From: Cytauxzoon felis
Lineage: Eukaryota > Apicomplexa > Aconoidasida > Piroplasmida > Theileriidae
Direction: 5' to 3'
DNA length: 64,000 nt
NCBI GenBank assembly: GCA_020283715.1
Contig: JAIQCW010000066.1
Coordinates: forward strand, 86,740 to 150,739
In this document: piece by piece, positions 1-11,900 of the stretch
Layout of the letters: every line of letters begins with the position of its first letter
Numbering within the stretch: the first letter of the stretch is position 1
Notes under the pieces: model-generated
The model's database searches: none
The model's input: the letters and a program-made list of their open reading frames with translations, nothing else
What the model was told of the DNA's origin: nothing
Made by a program: the position numbers and the translations under genes

Positions 1-1778
1 GGTGATACATTAGATGATGCAAATTTTTCAAAAGATACAGCAGAAGCTGCAATATTAAAATTACATTCTATATTATCTTGTGCTGAAAAAGATTTAAATA
101 TAGAGGAGAAAAATATTAATACAATAGATGCTGCTGTTGATGTTGTTGATGATAATAATAATCTTCAATCAATTGCTAAAGATATATTTGAGAATGAAAT
201 TAATGTATTAATTTCTAAAGCTAAAATATCATATGAAAATTTTATTTATCGTGATGCACTTAAATCATGTTTTTATGATTTCATTACTATTAGACAAAAT
301 TATATACAACTTGTTAAAAATAATATCAATTATAATATTATTAAATATTATTATGGTTAGTTTATTATTATTATTATTTTTTATATACACCATAGAAACC
401 TTCTGTAAAATCGCTAATCCAATCATACCACATCTATGCGAATATATCTGGATCTATATACTCAAATCTAATACTTCACTCATAAATGAACTCTGGCCAC
501 ATACCAATAATATCAACTGGAATCTATACAGGTATTATCAAATGATGAAATCAATCACAAATACTAATCCACCTGAAGTCAATCCGACGACCGTTAGGTC
601 TAGGTAAATGTCCACCTCTCTTCGTCTTGCAGACAGCTCTCCACTTGAGGTTACAACCTTGTCTTCCCAATGCATGGAGCCTCTTCTATTTACTTCCCCC
701 TTCGCTTCCCTGAGATCAGCTGCGGGTTCCACTTGAGGTCTAGACTCGTTGAGGTGTATACGAATGAGTTGAAGAAGTCAAAGTGTGAATGTAAACCGAA
801 AGTATCACTTATTTCAGGTTATTATGACATAACAATACAAGGAAATATAACCCCTAAGAGGTGTAGATTCACATACATTAAATGTATACCGTACCCATGT
901 TGTAGATATGATTATCTAAAATGTTTGAAAGATGTCTACCCGGAAGAACGAAGAATATTAACCCCTAAGAACAGGAATTCTACCCGGAAGAACGAAGAAT
1001 ATTAACCCCTAAGAACAGGAATTCTACCCGGAGGAACAAATGATGTTAGTGATTGGACCTCAAGTGGAACCTGGAAGCGATCTACGGGAGCTGGAAGGGG
1101 AAGTAAATAGAAGAGCTGTCTGCAAGACCAACAGACGTGGATTGGACCTCAGGTGGAGTACATTCGATATATATTATGTTTACAATGGATATTTATAGGA
1201 AGATAAAGTTATTTTACAAGAATATGGATGAGTTTAGGCGTTGTAAGGATAAATCTCAGTTATTGGCAAGGAGGCATTCGGATGTTATGGAGTATTCTAG
1301 TGCTGTGATATATATTGCAGAGTAAGTTTTTATATATGATTGATGATAATATATTTAGGGAGTATCCATTATTACAACAAAAAATATTATTAATATTGCA
1401 ATCATTAAATATTGATGAATCAAATATTAATGAAAAGGAGATAATTAAAGAATTATGTACTACAGATTTTGTAAAAAATTCAAATGCAAAAGATAAAAAA
1501 TTGATTTTAGGATTTGCAAGTTATCAAATTAAAGAAGTTGCAACATTAGGATCAAGCGCTTTATTATTAAAATTACCATATTCTGAAATTGAATTATATA
1601 AAACATTCTCACCTTTTATTGTACAATCACTCAATGTCAAAGGTTAAGTTTACTCAACAAATCTATCAACAACTATACAGAATTACATATCTTATCCAAT
1701 CAAGATACATTCATACATGACAATACCAATATCAAATCAAACGCAATGCCAGGAAAACCATCCATACTTTACTATTAA
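1..1778 (+). CDS. Leucyl-tRNA synthetase, cytosolic type, C-terminal part (5' end outside window)
   Basis: Charges tRNA-Leu. The protein aligns with the end of the eukaryotic/archaeal-type LeuRS: anticodon-binding helices containing NPIIPHLCEYIW, then the C-terminal region ending in PGKPSILYY, which matches the PGKPLNVF ending of animal LeuRS as I recall it. Exons inferred by frame-keeping GT-AG splicing: 1-355, 396-603, 1199-1321, 1359-1642, 1681-1778 (355 codons present). Three introns are 37-40 nt; the fourth (604-1198, 595 nt) is filled with repeat cassettes and a broken cysteine-rich gene. Its donor GGTAAATG lies inside the first cassette, so about 12 cassette-encoded residues (PPEVNPTTVRS) would stay in the protein; an alternative donor upstream cannot be excluded. 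Catalytic domain and KMSKS loop are outside the window. Confidence 0.88.
742..939 (+). pseudogene. Cysteine-rich family fragment in LeuRS intron
   Basis: Same strand as LeuRS. Encodes RLVEVYTNELKKSKCECK followed by a degenerate YPCCRYDYLKCLKD. These match the middle block (R-LxEEYT-xLK-CxC) and the CCKY-CLKDGYKCGISH block of the family members at 18549-19778, 29394-30368 and 51722-52660. The fragment has no start of its own, lacks the sequence between those blocks and runs into a tandem repeat, so it is a remnant rather than a gene. Confidence 0.75.
937..1043. repeat. 44-bp tandem repeat, about 2.4 copies
   Basis: The unit begins TACCCGGAAGAACG and ends GAACAGGAATTC; copies are 937-980 and 981-1024, then a partial copy. 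The same motif recurs dispersed at about 28231-28318, 35571-35615, 42605-42650 and 53928-53940, always beside cassettes. Confidence 0.9.
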
Positions 1779-1842
1779 TAACTACATCCTTAATTTCTAT
1801 AACATTATACTATATCGATACGAATGCAGAGCTAGAATTAAT

Positions 1843-2425
1843 CACCTGAAGTCTAATCCACTCCACCTGAGGTTACAACCACCTCTTTCCCACTGCCGTG
1901 GTGCCTCTTCTATTTATTTCCCCTTCCAGCTCCCGTAGATCGCTTACAGGTATCCACCTGAGGTCTTATCCTTCATTTCATTGTCGCCGCACAATTATGT
2001 GGCATACCCCATAGTCCAAATACATATAGCATTTTAATATACTTCCAGTTATTTATAATATATATTAATACAATTGAAGGATGATATATAGTTATAGGAA
2101 GATATACAAGTAATTATATAAATAATTATTATAATATCTATACTATGTAACAACTAACATGATGTAAAGTATACTAACTATATTATACTAATAAGAATAC
2201 TAACTATATATACTTTTATAAATTATTAAAAATATTAAACTTCAGTTATAAATGGTTATATTAATTTAGTAATATGATATTATAATTAAAATTAAATTAA
2301 TTTACATGTTATTATAAGGTGTATCACAAGGTGTTACCCGTAGCTGATCTCAGGGAAGCGGAGGGGGAAGTAAATAAGGAAGGCCACCACCGCGAGTGGA
2401 GAAAATAGTGATTGCACATCGAGTG
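1843..2425. repeat. Intergenic cassettes flanking an element C copy
   Basis: This is the gap between the LeuRS stop and the 3' end of the RUS gene. Left cassette about 1843-1975 (TIR, CCACTGCCGTGG hairpin, CTCCCGTAGATCG hairpin), AT-rich element C about 2000-2325, right cassette about 2335-2425 with CCCGTAGCTGATCTCAGGG. No gene is seen here. Confidence 0.75.
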
Positions 2426-2470
2426 AATGTTATCATTCTTCCTTTGATAATAATATTCTTGGGTTATAGA

Positions 2471-5054
2471 TCATCTACTTTTGAATGGTGAGCAGAGTTC
2501 GAATTTATCGATATCCCAATTATTGGCTTCGATTGAGAGCATGACTTCATCGATGCATGCTTTAGCCATTGTATAGGCGTATTTGACTGTTTGTAATCCA
2601 CGTTTCCAGGTTTCCATTTCTTCTTTTAATTGTTTACCATCGGTATTGAATTTATTTCTTCTTTCATTGAGTCGTGTATTAAGATGTAGTAGTATATCTT
2701 TTAAACCAACAGCTGATCTTTTAAATGCATCCCATACTTGTGAGAATTGTAGATCGATAAAATCACCTTCAGTTGATTCTGTAACAACAGTCCATAATTT
2801 TTCTGCTATATTATATGTTAATATAGCTAAAATAGCATCTTTAGGTTTAGCTGATCTATGTATAGCACATTCTACGATACCATCTGATCCTAATACAACT
2901 ACAAATTTTTCTCCTTTAAATAATTTTAAATATTCTACTAATGTAGCATGACATACTGATATATCATTTAATGAATATTTAATTGCACCCATTCTTAATA
3001 CACCATCTAATCCTGGGAATAATAATGGTTCCTTCTTTGCTACATCATCTGGTGTTAAAAATTTTATCTTTATTTTTTTTTGTACTAGATTTAATGGCTC
3101 TCCAGGTAAATTTACATTTGATTCAATATCATCGAAGGACGATTGATTGAATCTTCCTCCACTTCCATCATCATCGAAGGACTCTTTAAATCTTCTCCCA
3201 CCTCCATCTTCAAATGACGATTGATTATTAAACCTCCTTCCACTTCCTCCTCCTCCATCATCAAATCTTGATACACGTAAACGATTACAAAGATGTTTAG
3301 AAGTAAATCTATATAATAATTTAGTAGCGGTATCAAATTCATAATTATAAATCAATTCAGCAATAGCACCACATTCATTATCATCAAAACATGAATTAGA
3401 TGATGTAGAAGATATAGAATCTGTATCAGAAGATGATATATTAGAATTCTTTTCACGATTAGCTTCAATCCTTAATTTATGATAACGTAAATATCTATCT
3501 AAACGACGTAATAATGCACTGGCAAAATCTTCTAATACAACAAAACAACGTTGAGCATTTAAATTTCTAAAATTAACTGATTTAACAGCCATATATGCTG
3601 ATATATTTGATAAAATTGATATAATAATAAATGATAATAATTGTAATATATAATGTTTACCATTTAATAATTGTGATAAATATATACCCATAGCCATACC
3701 AGAAAAATCACATATAGGATTTTGTGCTTCTAATTTTGCTGTTATTTCACCAATATTTGTAGCAGCATTTTTTATATGAAATGAATTATAAAATGGACCT
3801 TGACATGCAGATATTGTTAATGTACCTATATGTCTAATAGCATTACAAGATACTTTTAATAATGTTTTTGGTTCTAAATAATATAAATTACATATAAAAT
3901 CAGCAAAATTAGCTAAACCACATAATAAACTACCTAATAATCTAAATGCTTTAGGATTATTATCAAATCCAATACCAATCTCACTAAACCATATAAAATG
4001 TAATAATCTAGAAAATGCATCCTTAAATATTAATGTAGCTAATACAGATCTTATTCTACCACCACCAATAGCTGATTGTAATGTAGACATTATACCACTA
4101 CTATATACTTTTTTAATAGATACAACAGGTATAGAATTCACATTAATAGCAAATGTCTGACCAACAGACATTAAAAAACGCTCCAACATACGCCAATAAG
4201 CAAAATTATAATACTCATTCGTCACTGCTAATGGATGAATTATATCACATATCATCCTCTTTATCCTCAAACATACATTCAATATCGGATTAAATATCGA
4301 ATTTATAGATAAATCAAATCGAAGTATACCAGGAACAGCAGATGTATACGATACAACATTATTAGAATTAACACTATGTTTTATCAGTTGACCCCGACCT
4401 ATAACACCACCTTCAACAACACTTTTATTACCCACATCATCTAAAATTGAATTAAGGAATTAAATAGAAATAGACATTCCACCTGAGGTCAAATCCAAGT
4501 CTATTCGTCTTGCAGACAGCTCTTCTAATTACCTATCTCTAAAGAGTAATGCCACTCCCAGAGATCGTGGCGATATTGAGTACATGACCTCAAGTGGATT
4601 AGCCGTAGCTGATCTACGGGAAGCGGAGGGGGAAGTAAATAGAAGAGGCACCACGCCTAGTGGAAAGGAGAGGTGGATTGGACCTCAAGTGGAGAAGCCT
4701 CCACGGCGAGTGGAATAGAGTAGGATTGGACCTCAGGTGGACGAATGATTATTTCATTTAAGTTAAAAACATACCAGAATTTAGTATGAAGTTACTTAGT
4801 TTATCGGTTGATAATTTCTTGATTTGGATGGGATTACTAGAAATGAAGAGTAAATTTTTTAATCTTTTATGGAATGCAGAAAATCTGATTGAGTTTATAT
4901 CAATTTGCGATAGAGTGGCATTTCTGCCGTTATTTAAGAGAATCTTAGGATTCGACGCATTTAATAACGAGAAGTGCCTAGTTTTGTCATTTGATAGTGA
5001 AGTAACACCATAGATTATCAAATTTGGCAAGAGAATCAACGACAATAATTCCAT
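2471..5054 (-). CDS. RUS-family (DUF647) protein with N-terminal targeting presequence
   Basis: Exon 1 5054-4775, intron 4774-4441 (334 nt, holds two cassettes), exon 2 4440-2471; 749 aa, with the frame kept across the junction. The core (residues about 170-380) carries the DUF647 pattern: a GIGGG(R)-type region, LIFKDAFSRL, FDNNPKAFRLLGSLLCGLANF, then a segment matching the family's HfAxxNNxaDvxAK region. The C-terminal part (about 560-749) matches the RUS C-terminal domain ending NNWDIDKFEL. Function in the family is poorly defined; plant RUS1/RUS2 take part in UV-B signalling and auxin homeostasis and some members are plastid-located. The N-terminus (MELLSLILLPNLIIYGV then basic, Ser-rich) looks like a signal peptide plus transit peptide, suggesting the apicoplast. 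Between the domains is a Gly/Asp/Phe-rich imperfect repeat (nt 3110-3265). The exon-1 join is inference; without it the ORF would lack an ATG start. Confidence 0.8.
3110..3265 (-). repeat. Degenerate tandem repeat coding Gly/Ser/Phe-rich linker
   Basis: About three imperfect copies of a roughly 16-codon unit (FDDGGGxxGRRFNNQSS-like) within the RUS gene, between its two conserved domains. Confidence 0.8.
4479..4740. repeat. Two joined cassettes in RUS intron
   Basis: Perfect outer inverted ends CCACCTGAGGT / ACCTCAGGTGG. In order: GTCTTGCAGAC hairpin, CTCTAAAGAG hairpin, GCCACTCCCAGAGATCGTGGC stem, internal TIR, GATCTACGGGA-type hairpin, CCACGCCTAGTGG and CCACGGCGAGTGG stems. A good type example of the family. 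Confidence 0.9.
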
Positions 5055-5667
5055 TGCCTATATTAAAGGCCTATCTTATGATAGGGTAGTAGTGTGTTTT
5101 ATAATGAATAGTACCAACACTTATCCTTATACATTTAGTTAATCATATGATACATTCCATCCTAATATTAAGATTCCATAAAAAAACTTGGATATTTCTC
5201 TATAAAGAGGTCTTAAATGGCCCAGAATAATGAGACATTCTTAAAAATTAAAAGTAAATAGACATTACCATACCCCTATGTAAATCTTAACAATTACCAA
5301 ACACATTCGCTTTAGAATGGGTAATTGGTAACTGTTGATACAGTATATTATAAATTACCCTAATCTTAAATAATCCTGTTATATATAGCAACTCCTAGTC
5401 AACTATGTAGATGTTCAAGGCTAGTACCCCATCATTGGATAAATGTTGATATATAAAGCATAAAAATCGACGATCAGATTCATTCTATATAGATCATATA
5501 TATTATAACTTATCTATATTTTTATTTTCCTGTCGAGTTTTATAATACGGATGGAATTGTATCTGATATTACAGAATCGTACATACTCTACAGTTAAATT
5601 ACACGCCTTTAAAATTTTATACCAATTGTATTGTTAATTTCAACTGTGTTTTAAATATGAATAAACC
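5055..5667. other. Divergent intergenic region, no gene seen
   Basis: This AT-rich gap separates the start of the RUS gene (-) and the start of the CDKAL1 gene (+), so it should hold both promoters. Only a short inverted repeat, CTATCTTATGATAG (about 5072-5085), was noticed. No cassette is present. Confidence 0.6.
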
Positions 5668-8599
5668 ATGACGCTGTGTTGTCGTTTAAGGGCTCCAATT
5701 TTGACGATAGGATTTGCTAGTGTATTGCTCCTATCGTATATCGCATATAACTATTATACCCTTAATAGAAGGAGAAAGAGAATCAATAAAGGTAGACATT
5801 CCAGAGATCGTGATGATGACTTTGATGAAGAGTCATCTTATACCAGTGACGAATTTGGTAAGGGTCACCGCTCCGCTAGGATGAATAGTTTTGTAGTTGT
5901 TGATAATAATCATACACGAAACTCCATACAACCTAATTCATCCAGACGGTCATCAAGAACTACAAATAAAAGATATACAGATTTCGGAGGTATGTTGAAG
6001 ACTAATACATTCCTAAGGAGCTCGCAGTTGATACATTCCACTCGAGGTTACAACCAGTGTTCCACTCGCCGTGGAGGCTCTTCCAATTACCTCCCCCTCC
6101 GCTTCCCTGAGATCAGCTGCGGGTAGTCCACCTGAGGTCCAATCACTACACTTCCGCCACGATCTCTGGGAGTGGCTATACTCTTTAGAGGAAGGTAATT
6201 GGAAGAGCTGTCTGCAAGACAAGAGTTGGGGTATTCAACATATCATTTGTTATATTCTTTTTTTATAATTTACAATTTAGATTCTGAATATGCAATGACG
6301 CAATATGAAGGTTCTGATATTGCTTATATAGAGGAGATCGCAGATGGGAGGTTTGATTATGGTTATGGTGTTAAATTGAATAATCAAAGGAGGAATAGTA
6401 CTGTATCGGTTGTATATAGGAATGGTATTAAGGATGACGATGAATATGATGATAATGATTGGGTAATATTGGATGATTATAGTTTAGTTGATGGTTCGGC
6501 TGAAGAATGTTCTGTAAGTGATACATCGGTATGTCTTTATATATAATTATTTTCTATAATTGACCTTAGTCGATAGATGGAATTAACAATACTTCAGCAT
6601 CACTTATTAACGAGGGGGATGAACTTATATTCAATTCAATAGTACCTGGTACACAGGTTATATATTTTAAAGGCTTTGGTTGTGCACATAATAGTTCAGA
6701 TTCAGAATATATGAGTATGTTTGAAATTATAATGGATTATATCCATCATTTTTAGTGGGGTTATTAACAGAATATGGTTATAAAATAACTAATAATATTA
6801 ATGAAGCCAATTTAGCTGTCATTAATAGCTGTACCGTTAAAGGTCCTAGTCAAGATTCCATGACCAATGAAATTCTCAAAGCTAAAAAACTTAATATACC
6901 AGTCGTAGTAGGTGGATGCGTACCTCAAGCCGATAAAAATCTAACCATTCTCAAAGATACCAACATCTCAATCCTAGGAATCTCACAAATCGACCGTATG
7001 TTTCCACCATACAACATAACCTCTTAACCATTTCACCAATGTACAATCCACCTTATTTCCCACTCGCCGTGGTGCCTCTTCTATTTACTTCCCCTTCCAG
7101 CTCCCGTAGATCGCTCTCGGGTATTCCACTTGAGGTCCAATCACTGTATTCCACTACTTCATTTTTACCTCCAAAATCTGAAGGAAATCCTTAATTTCTG
7201 GGGAAACTACTGAAGATATCTTAATGAATAATGGATGAAATTCTGATGTCAATAGTTCATTGAAGAGGAATTTGATGATTGTATTTAATTTTATCATCCT
7301 CACATCATTCCAATTTATATTCATTGAGCTATCCTTACTTTTGTGGATACCGTCATTTTATACGTATCTCGTCGAGATTAAGTTATAACCTCAAGTAGAA
7401 TACCTGGAAGCGATCTACGGGAGCTGGAAGGGGAAGTAAATAGAGGAGCTGTCTGCAAGACGACCTCAGGTGGAACAGCTAGTGGGAAAATAGTTGGATG
7501 TAACCTCAGGTGGAGACGAAGGAAGATAGTGATTGGACTTCAGGTGGATTAGATAATATATTATTGATTGTGTTATTTTATTATATTAATTAATATAGGT
7601 ATAGTTGAGGTGGTTGAGCAGGCGTTGAATGGTAATAGTGTGGTATTATTGGAGAAGAAGTCATTGCCAAGATTGGATTTGCCTAAGGTTCGTCATAATA
7701 GATTGATTGAGATAATACCATTATCATCTGGTTGTTTGGGTTCATGTACATATTGTAAGACAATACATGCTAGAGGTGTATTATGTAGTTATAGTATGGA
7801 GGTTATATTAGATCGTGTTGAGAGTTGTATAATGGAAGGTGTAAAACAGATATGGTTATCATCAGAAGATACTGGTGCATATGGTATAGATTTGGGTATA
7901 AATATAGTAATATTATTAAAATCTATAATAGAATTATTACCAAAAGATGTAATGTTAAGATTGGGTATGTCTAATCCACCATATATAAAACGTCATATAA
8001 TTGATATATGTAAAATATTAAAACATCCAAATGTATTTGAATTTTTACATTTACCTGTACAATCAGGTAGTAATTTTGTATTAGATTCTATGAATCGTGA
8101 ATATCATATAGATGAATTTATATATTTAATTGAAAATATACGTACAATTATACCAGATTGTACTATTGCTACTGATATTATATGTGGTTTCCCTACAGAA
8201 ACATATAATGATCATATGGATACTATAAAATTATTAAATGATTTAAAATTACCTATTATTAATATATCACAATTTTATCCAAGACCTGGTACTATCGCAT
8301 CAAAAATGAAACCATTAAAAAATAAAATCGCTAAAACACGTACTAATGAAGTTACACAATTATTTTTATCATATGAATGTAATAGTAAATATCATAATCA
8401 AATATTAACCGTATGGTTCTCTGATATTGATCATATTAGACATCATACCATTGGACATACTAAAAATTACATCAAAGTAATAGTAGATGAAGATCCAAAT
8501 CTACTTGGAATCTCAACCAATGTTCTTATACAATCAAGCTCTAAATGGCATCTCAATGGAAAAGTTTTAAATAACATCCATCATTATAACACAACCTAA
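5668..8599 (+). CDS. CDKAL1-type threonylcarbamoyladenosine tRNA methylthiotransferase
   Basis: Radical-SAM enzyme converting t6A37 to ms2t6A37 in tRNA. Exons 5668-5989, 6281-6528, 6570-6714, 6756-6995, 7599-8599 (651 aa), all junctions in frame. The UPF0004 domain has its three Cys in GFGCAHN, NSCTVK and GGCVPQ; the radical-SAM cluster motif CLGSCTYCK (CxxxCxxC) follows KVRHNRLIEIIPL; SSEDTGAYG and the LPVQSGS block are present. Oddities: an N-terminal membrane segment (LTIGFASVLLLSYIAYNYY) plus a basic/acidic low-complexity stretch precede the enzyme, whereas animal CDKAL1 is tail-anchored. Intron 1 (291 nt) and intron 4 (603 nt) carry cassettes; introns 2 and 3 are 41 nt each. Intron 4 lies exactly within the conserved QIDR-IVEVVE junction. 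Confidence 0.92.
6038..6225. repeat. Cassette in CDKAL1 intron 1
   Basis: CCACTCGAGGT end, CCACTCGCCGTGG hairpin, CTGATCTCAG-loop hairpin, internal TIR, CCACGATCTCTGGGAGTGG stem, CTCTTTAGAG and GTCTGCAAGAC hairpins. It is flanked on both sides by unique AT-rich intron sequence, as expected for insertion into an existing short intron. Confidence 0.85.
7047..7548. repeat. Cassette - element B - cassette composite in CDKAL1 intron 4
   Basis: Left cassette about 7047-7142, element B about 7143-7388 (its antisense ORF is intact in this copy), right cassette about 7389-7548. The same order is seen in the other introns of about 500-820 nt that hold element B. Confidence 0.85.
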
Positions 8600-8655
8600 A
8601 ATCAATCTCATATTTCATTAATAATCTATACACACCAACTAATACAATTAACACT

Positions 8656-8918
8656 CCACTCGAGTTCCAATTCACCTCTCCTTCTCTTGCAGAGAGCTCT
8701 TCTCCACCTGAGGTCGTCCTGCCGTCAGCTCCTCCAATTACCTCCCCGTAGACGGTAATGCCACTCCCAGAGATCGTGGCGGTAGAGAAGGTAGTGATGC
8801 AATGAGGAATAGTACTGGACCTCAAGTGGAATACCTGGAAGCGATCTACGGGAGCTGGAGGGGGAAGTAAATAAGGAAACTGACGGCAGGACTGACCTCG
8901 GGTGTAATGGCGAGTGGA
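8656..8918. repeat. Intergenic cassettes between convergent CDKAL1 and S1 genes
   Basis: Fills most of the 356-bp gap. Includes CTCTTGCAGAG, CTGCCGTCAG, CCGTAGACGG and GCCACTCCCAGAGATCGTGGC hairpins and the GATCTACGGGA-loop hairpin. No gene is seen. Confidence 0.85.
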
Positions 8919-8955
8919 GTACTAGGAGATGCATATATATATACTAGGATGTATA

Positions 8956-11900
8956 TTAGATGTTTTTTATGCATTTAATTGGTATTGATTCATTTTTGGT
9001 GAGGTTTAATCTGAGGCTTTTTGTGAAATCGACTTTATAATCGATGCTAAATTTATGATAATTTTCATATGAAATTGTTAAACATACCCTTTAATGGTAT
9101 AATATACTATTTCATCATTACGTATATAGCCATCATTTATATACTTTTGTTCATCTGGTGGTAATGATTCCCATGAATCCTCATTTGGAACTTGCCAAAT
9201 ATGTTTATTATAACCATATGATAACGCCTTATCCTCTTCCAAATAATCATCACGATCATACTCCCACTTTATAAAATCACTATAAAGAAATGTAGGGTAA
9301 TTGTGAATTATGGGGGAAATGGGGGGAAAATAGAAATGATAATAAAACATACCGTCCGTCATCATCATCTATATATCCATCAATAAAATTGGTTTCTTCG
9401 TCAATATTATTATTATCAGTATCAGCTATAGTTAATTTATCTTTGTTATTCGATTTATTCCTTCCATTATGGAATACTTTATCATTTACATCATTAACAT
9501 TTAATATATTTACACCGTCGTAATTAATTTTATTAGAACCCCATAATTCCAAATTCTCTTTAGTAATTATACCATCTTTACAATATTTAGAATTATTATA
9601 CAATGATATATTATCCTCATTAGCATGATATCTTTTTAAAAATGAATTTGTATTCATTAATTGCATATTTGTAAGATCATTAATACGTTCCGTACTTAAC
9701 TCAATAATTTCATTCGACTATAATAATAATTAATACATATAAATCTCTTAACATACCATATCTATATCCATTACTATTGCAGCAACTTCAGATTCATAAC
9801 CCCTTAAATGACGCTGATATTGTAAACGACCCATATTACTCACATGCAAATGACCAATAACATCATTCACCTAAAATGAATTTATAAACATCAAAATAAA
9901 TCGAAGATAACTATTGACAAATGTACCACCTACACCACCGGAAGTTACAACATCTGTTCCCACTAGCCGTGGAGGCATCTCTATTTACTTCCCCCTCCGC
10001 TTCCCTGAGATCAGCTACGGGTTCCACTTGAGGTCTCCACTCGAGGTCATATCACTAATTACACTAACTTCATTTTTACCTCTAAAATTTGAATGAAATC
10101 TTGAATTTCTGGGGAAACTACTGAAAATATCTAAATGAATATTGGATGTATTTCTGATGTCAATACTTCATTGAAAGGGAATTTGATGATTCTATTGAAT
10201 TTAATAAACCTCCCTTCATTCCAATTTATATTCATTGAGATATCATGACAAACATAGATTCCATCACTTTAGTCGTATCTCAGCGAGATTAGAAATTTAA
10301 CCTCGAGTGGAACCTGGAAGCGATCTACGGGAGCTGGAAGGGGAAGTAAATAGAGAAGGCCTCCACGGCGAGTGGGAAGACCTAGGTAGAGGTAACCTCA
10401 GGTGGAACGGCTAGTGGAAGAGGGGTGGAATGGACAACGACTCTTTCACTTTGTTCGTTTGCCTTAGATCAACATACATCGATGAGTATATAATTCTTTT
10501 CATATTCTACGATTTTGCCTTTAACGATATCACCGACGTTTAAATGCATTAATTTCATTCTTCTGACAGCACGTACATTAGATAGTATTGGTAGATTATT
10601 GGATTGATCGTAATCATCATAAATAACGGGTATACATGTACCGAGTATATTTCTTTCAATGATTTCAATAGGGCTAAGATATATTGGATCTAATTCAGAT
10701 AATGGTATCCAACCGACATCATAACATTTATCAATGTCAATATCATCAACATTTTGAGTATTTTTAATATTATCATCACAATATTGTACAAGTATACCTC
10801 TATTATATCTTTGTATTACACGTACATAAAATATTTCATTCAATTGACGTTTTTTTAATATATTCCTAAATCTATGGAATCTCTTTATATTCTTTAATGA
10901 TAATATCATATTATTGGGCCACAATTCTACAATTTCAAACATTAATTGATCACCAACATTAAATATAGTCCTAAATCCACCACTACAAGAAATTTTAAAT
11001 ATTTTAAACTCAAACTTACATTGGTACATCCTCTGGTACATCATAAAAATTCGATAATGGTAATACACCTAACATACGTGCATGTACATCTACAATAACT
11101 TTATCATCTTCTACATGATATACGGTACCCTTTAATACTCTACCATTATATACATCATAATCTGGCTTACCAAACGTCTCCATATTAAATTTATAATACT
11201 CCTCTTCGAATTTCTTATGAGACAATACATCCTTGAAGAAATACCCAATTGGACGTGGACGTTCTGAAGATTCAAATTCAGATGATGTTCCAATCTCTTC
11301 ATTTTGTTCTACGCTCTCTTTACCATCGCTACTTTCAGCATTACGTCGTTCTTCATTACCTTCCCTAATCTTCTTGTTAATCTTTAATAAATGATCAATT
11401 TTCTGGAGATTAATCGAGTTGAATGCTTGTAATATATACTTGACATCTCTTTTTTTACCAGCGATTGGAGGGTTCATAGTATTTTCCAAAGTTCCATCAA
11501 TCAATCCTTTTATATCCTCATTTGGATCAGCGATTAAAATATCATTTAAAATTTCATATAATGAGTTAGTCATAAAATTTTTTCGATCCCTCCAATAATC
11601 ATACCATATCCAAAATGGCATTAATGGTAATGGTTTATGCGCTATACCTAAATTATGACGTCTCCGATAACTGATATAATAAATAAATTAATATTATACC
11701 CAACAAACCAAAAATCAACATATTCTTTACGTAATTTTTCTTGTTCAAGTTGTATCCTCTTTTGAAATTTATTATCTCTAATTAGTGATGCAAATGCTGT
11801 TGCAATTTCGGCACGAATTTCTTCATCTGATTGATTTTTCATATGAGAATATTTAGGATTATATCTTGTAGCAATGAATCTTAATATATGTGGTGATAAA

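Larger units (their letters stand above)
569..1156. repeat. Cassette block inside LeuRS intron
   Basis: Starts with CCACCTGAAGTCAATCC and ends with GGACCTCAGGTGG. Contains the CGTCTTGCAGACAGC and CCATTGC-type hairpins, two GATCT-loop hairpins (about 700-730 and 1075-1100), a cysteine-rich gene fragment and a 44-bp tandem repeat. Confidence 0.85.

Noticed and set aside
937..1043. Possible CRISPR-like array
   Set aside because: The units are head-to-tail without unique spacers, and the setting is eukaryotic.
4786..5013. Plus-strand ORF opposite RUS exon 1
   Set aside because: The minus-strand reading joins the RUS frame through a good donor and acceptor; the plus frame has no support.
6013..6222. 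Short ORFs containing LREAEGE, PPEVQS or SRRSLPG peptides throughout the window
   Set aside because: These are translations of cassette modules, which are stop-poor in several frames. Only where they continue real protein-coding frames (ValRS, PHD) were they kept.
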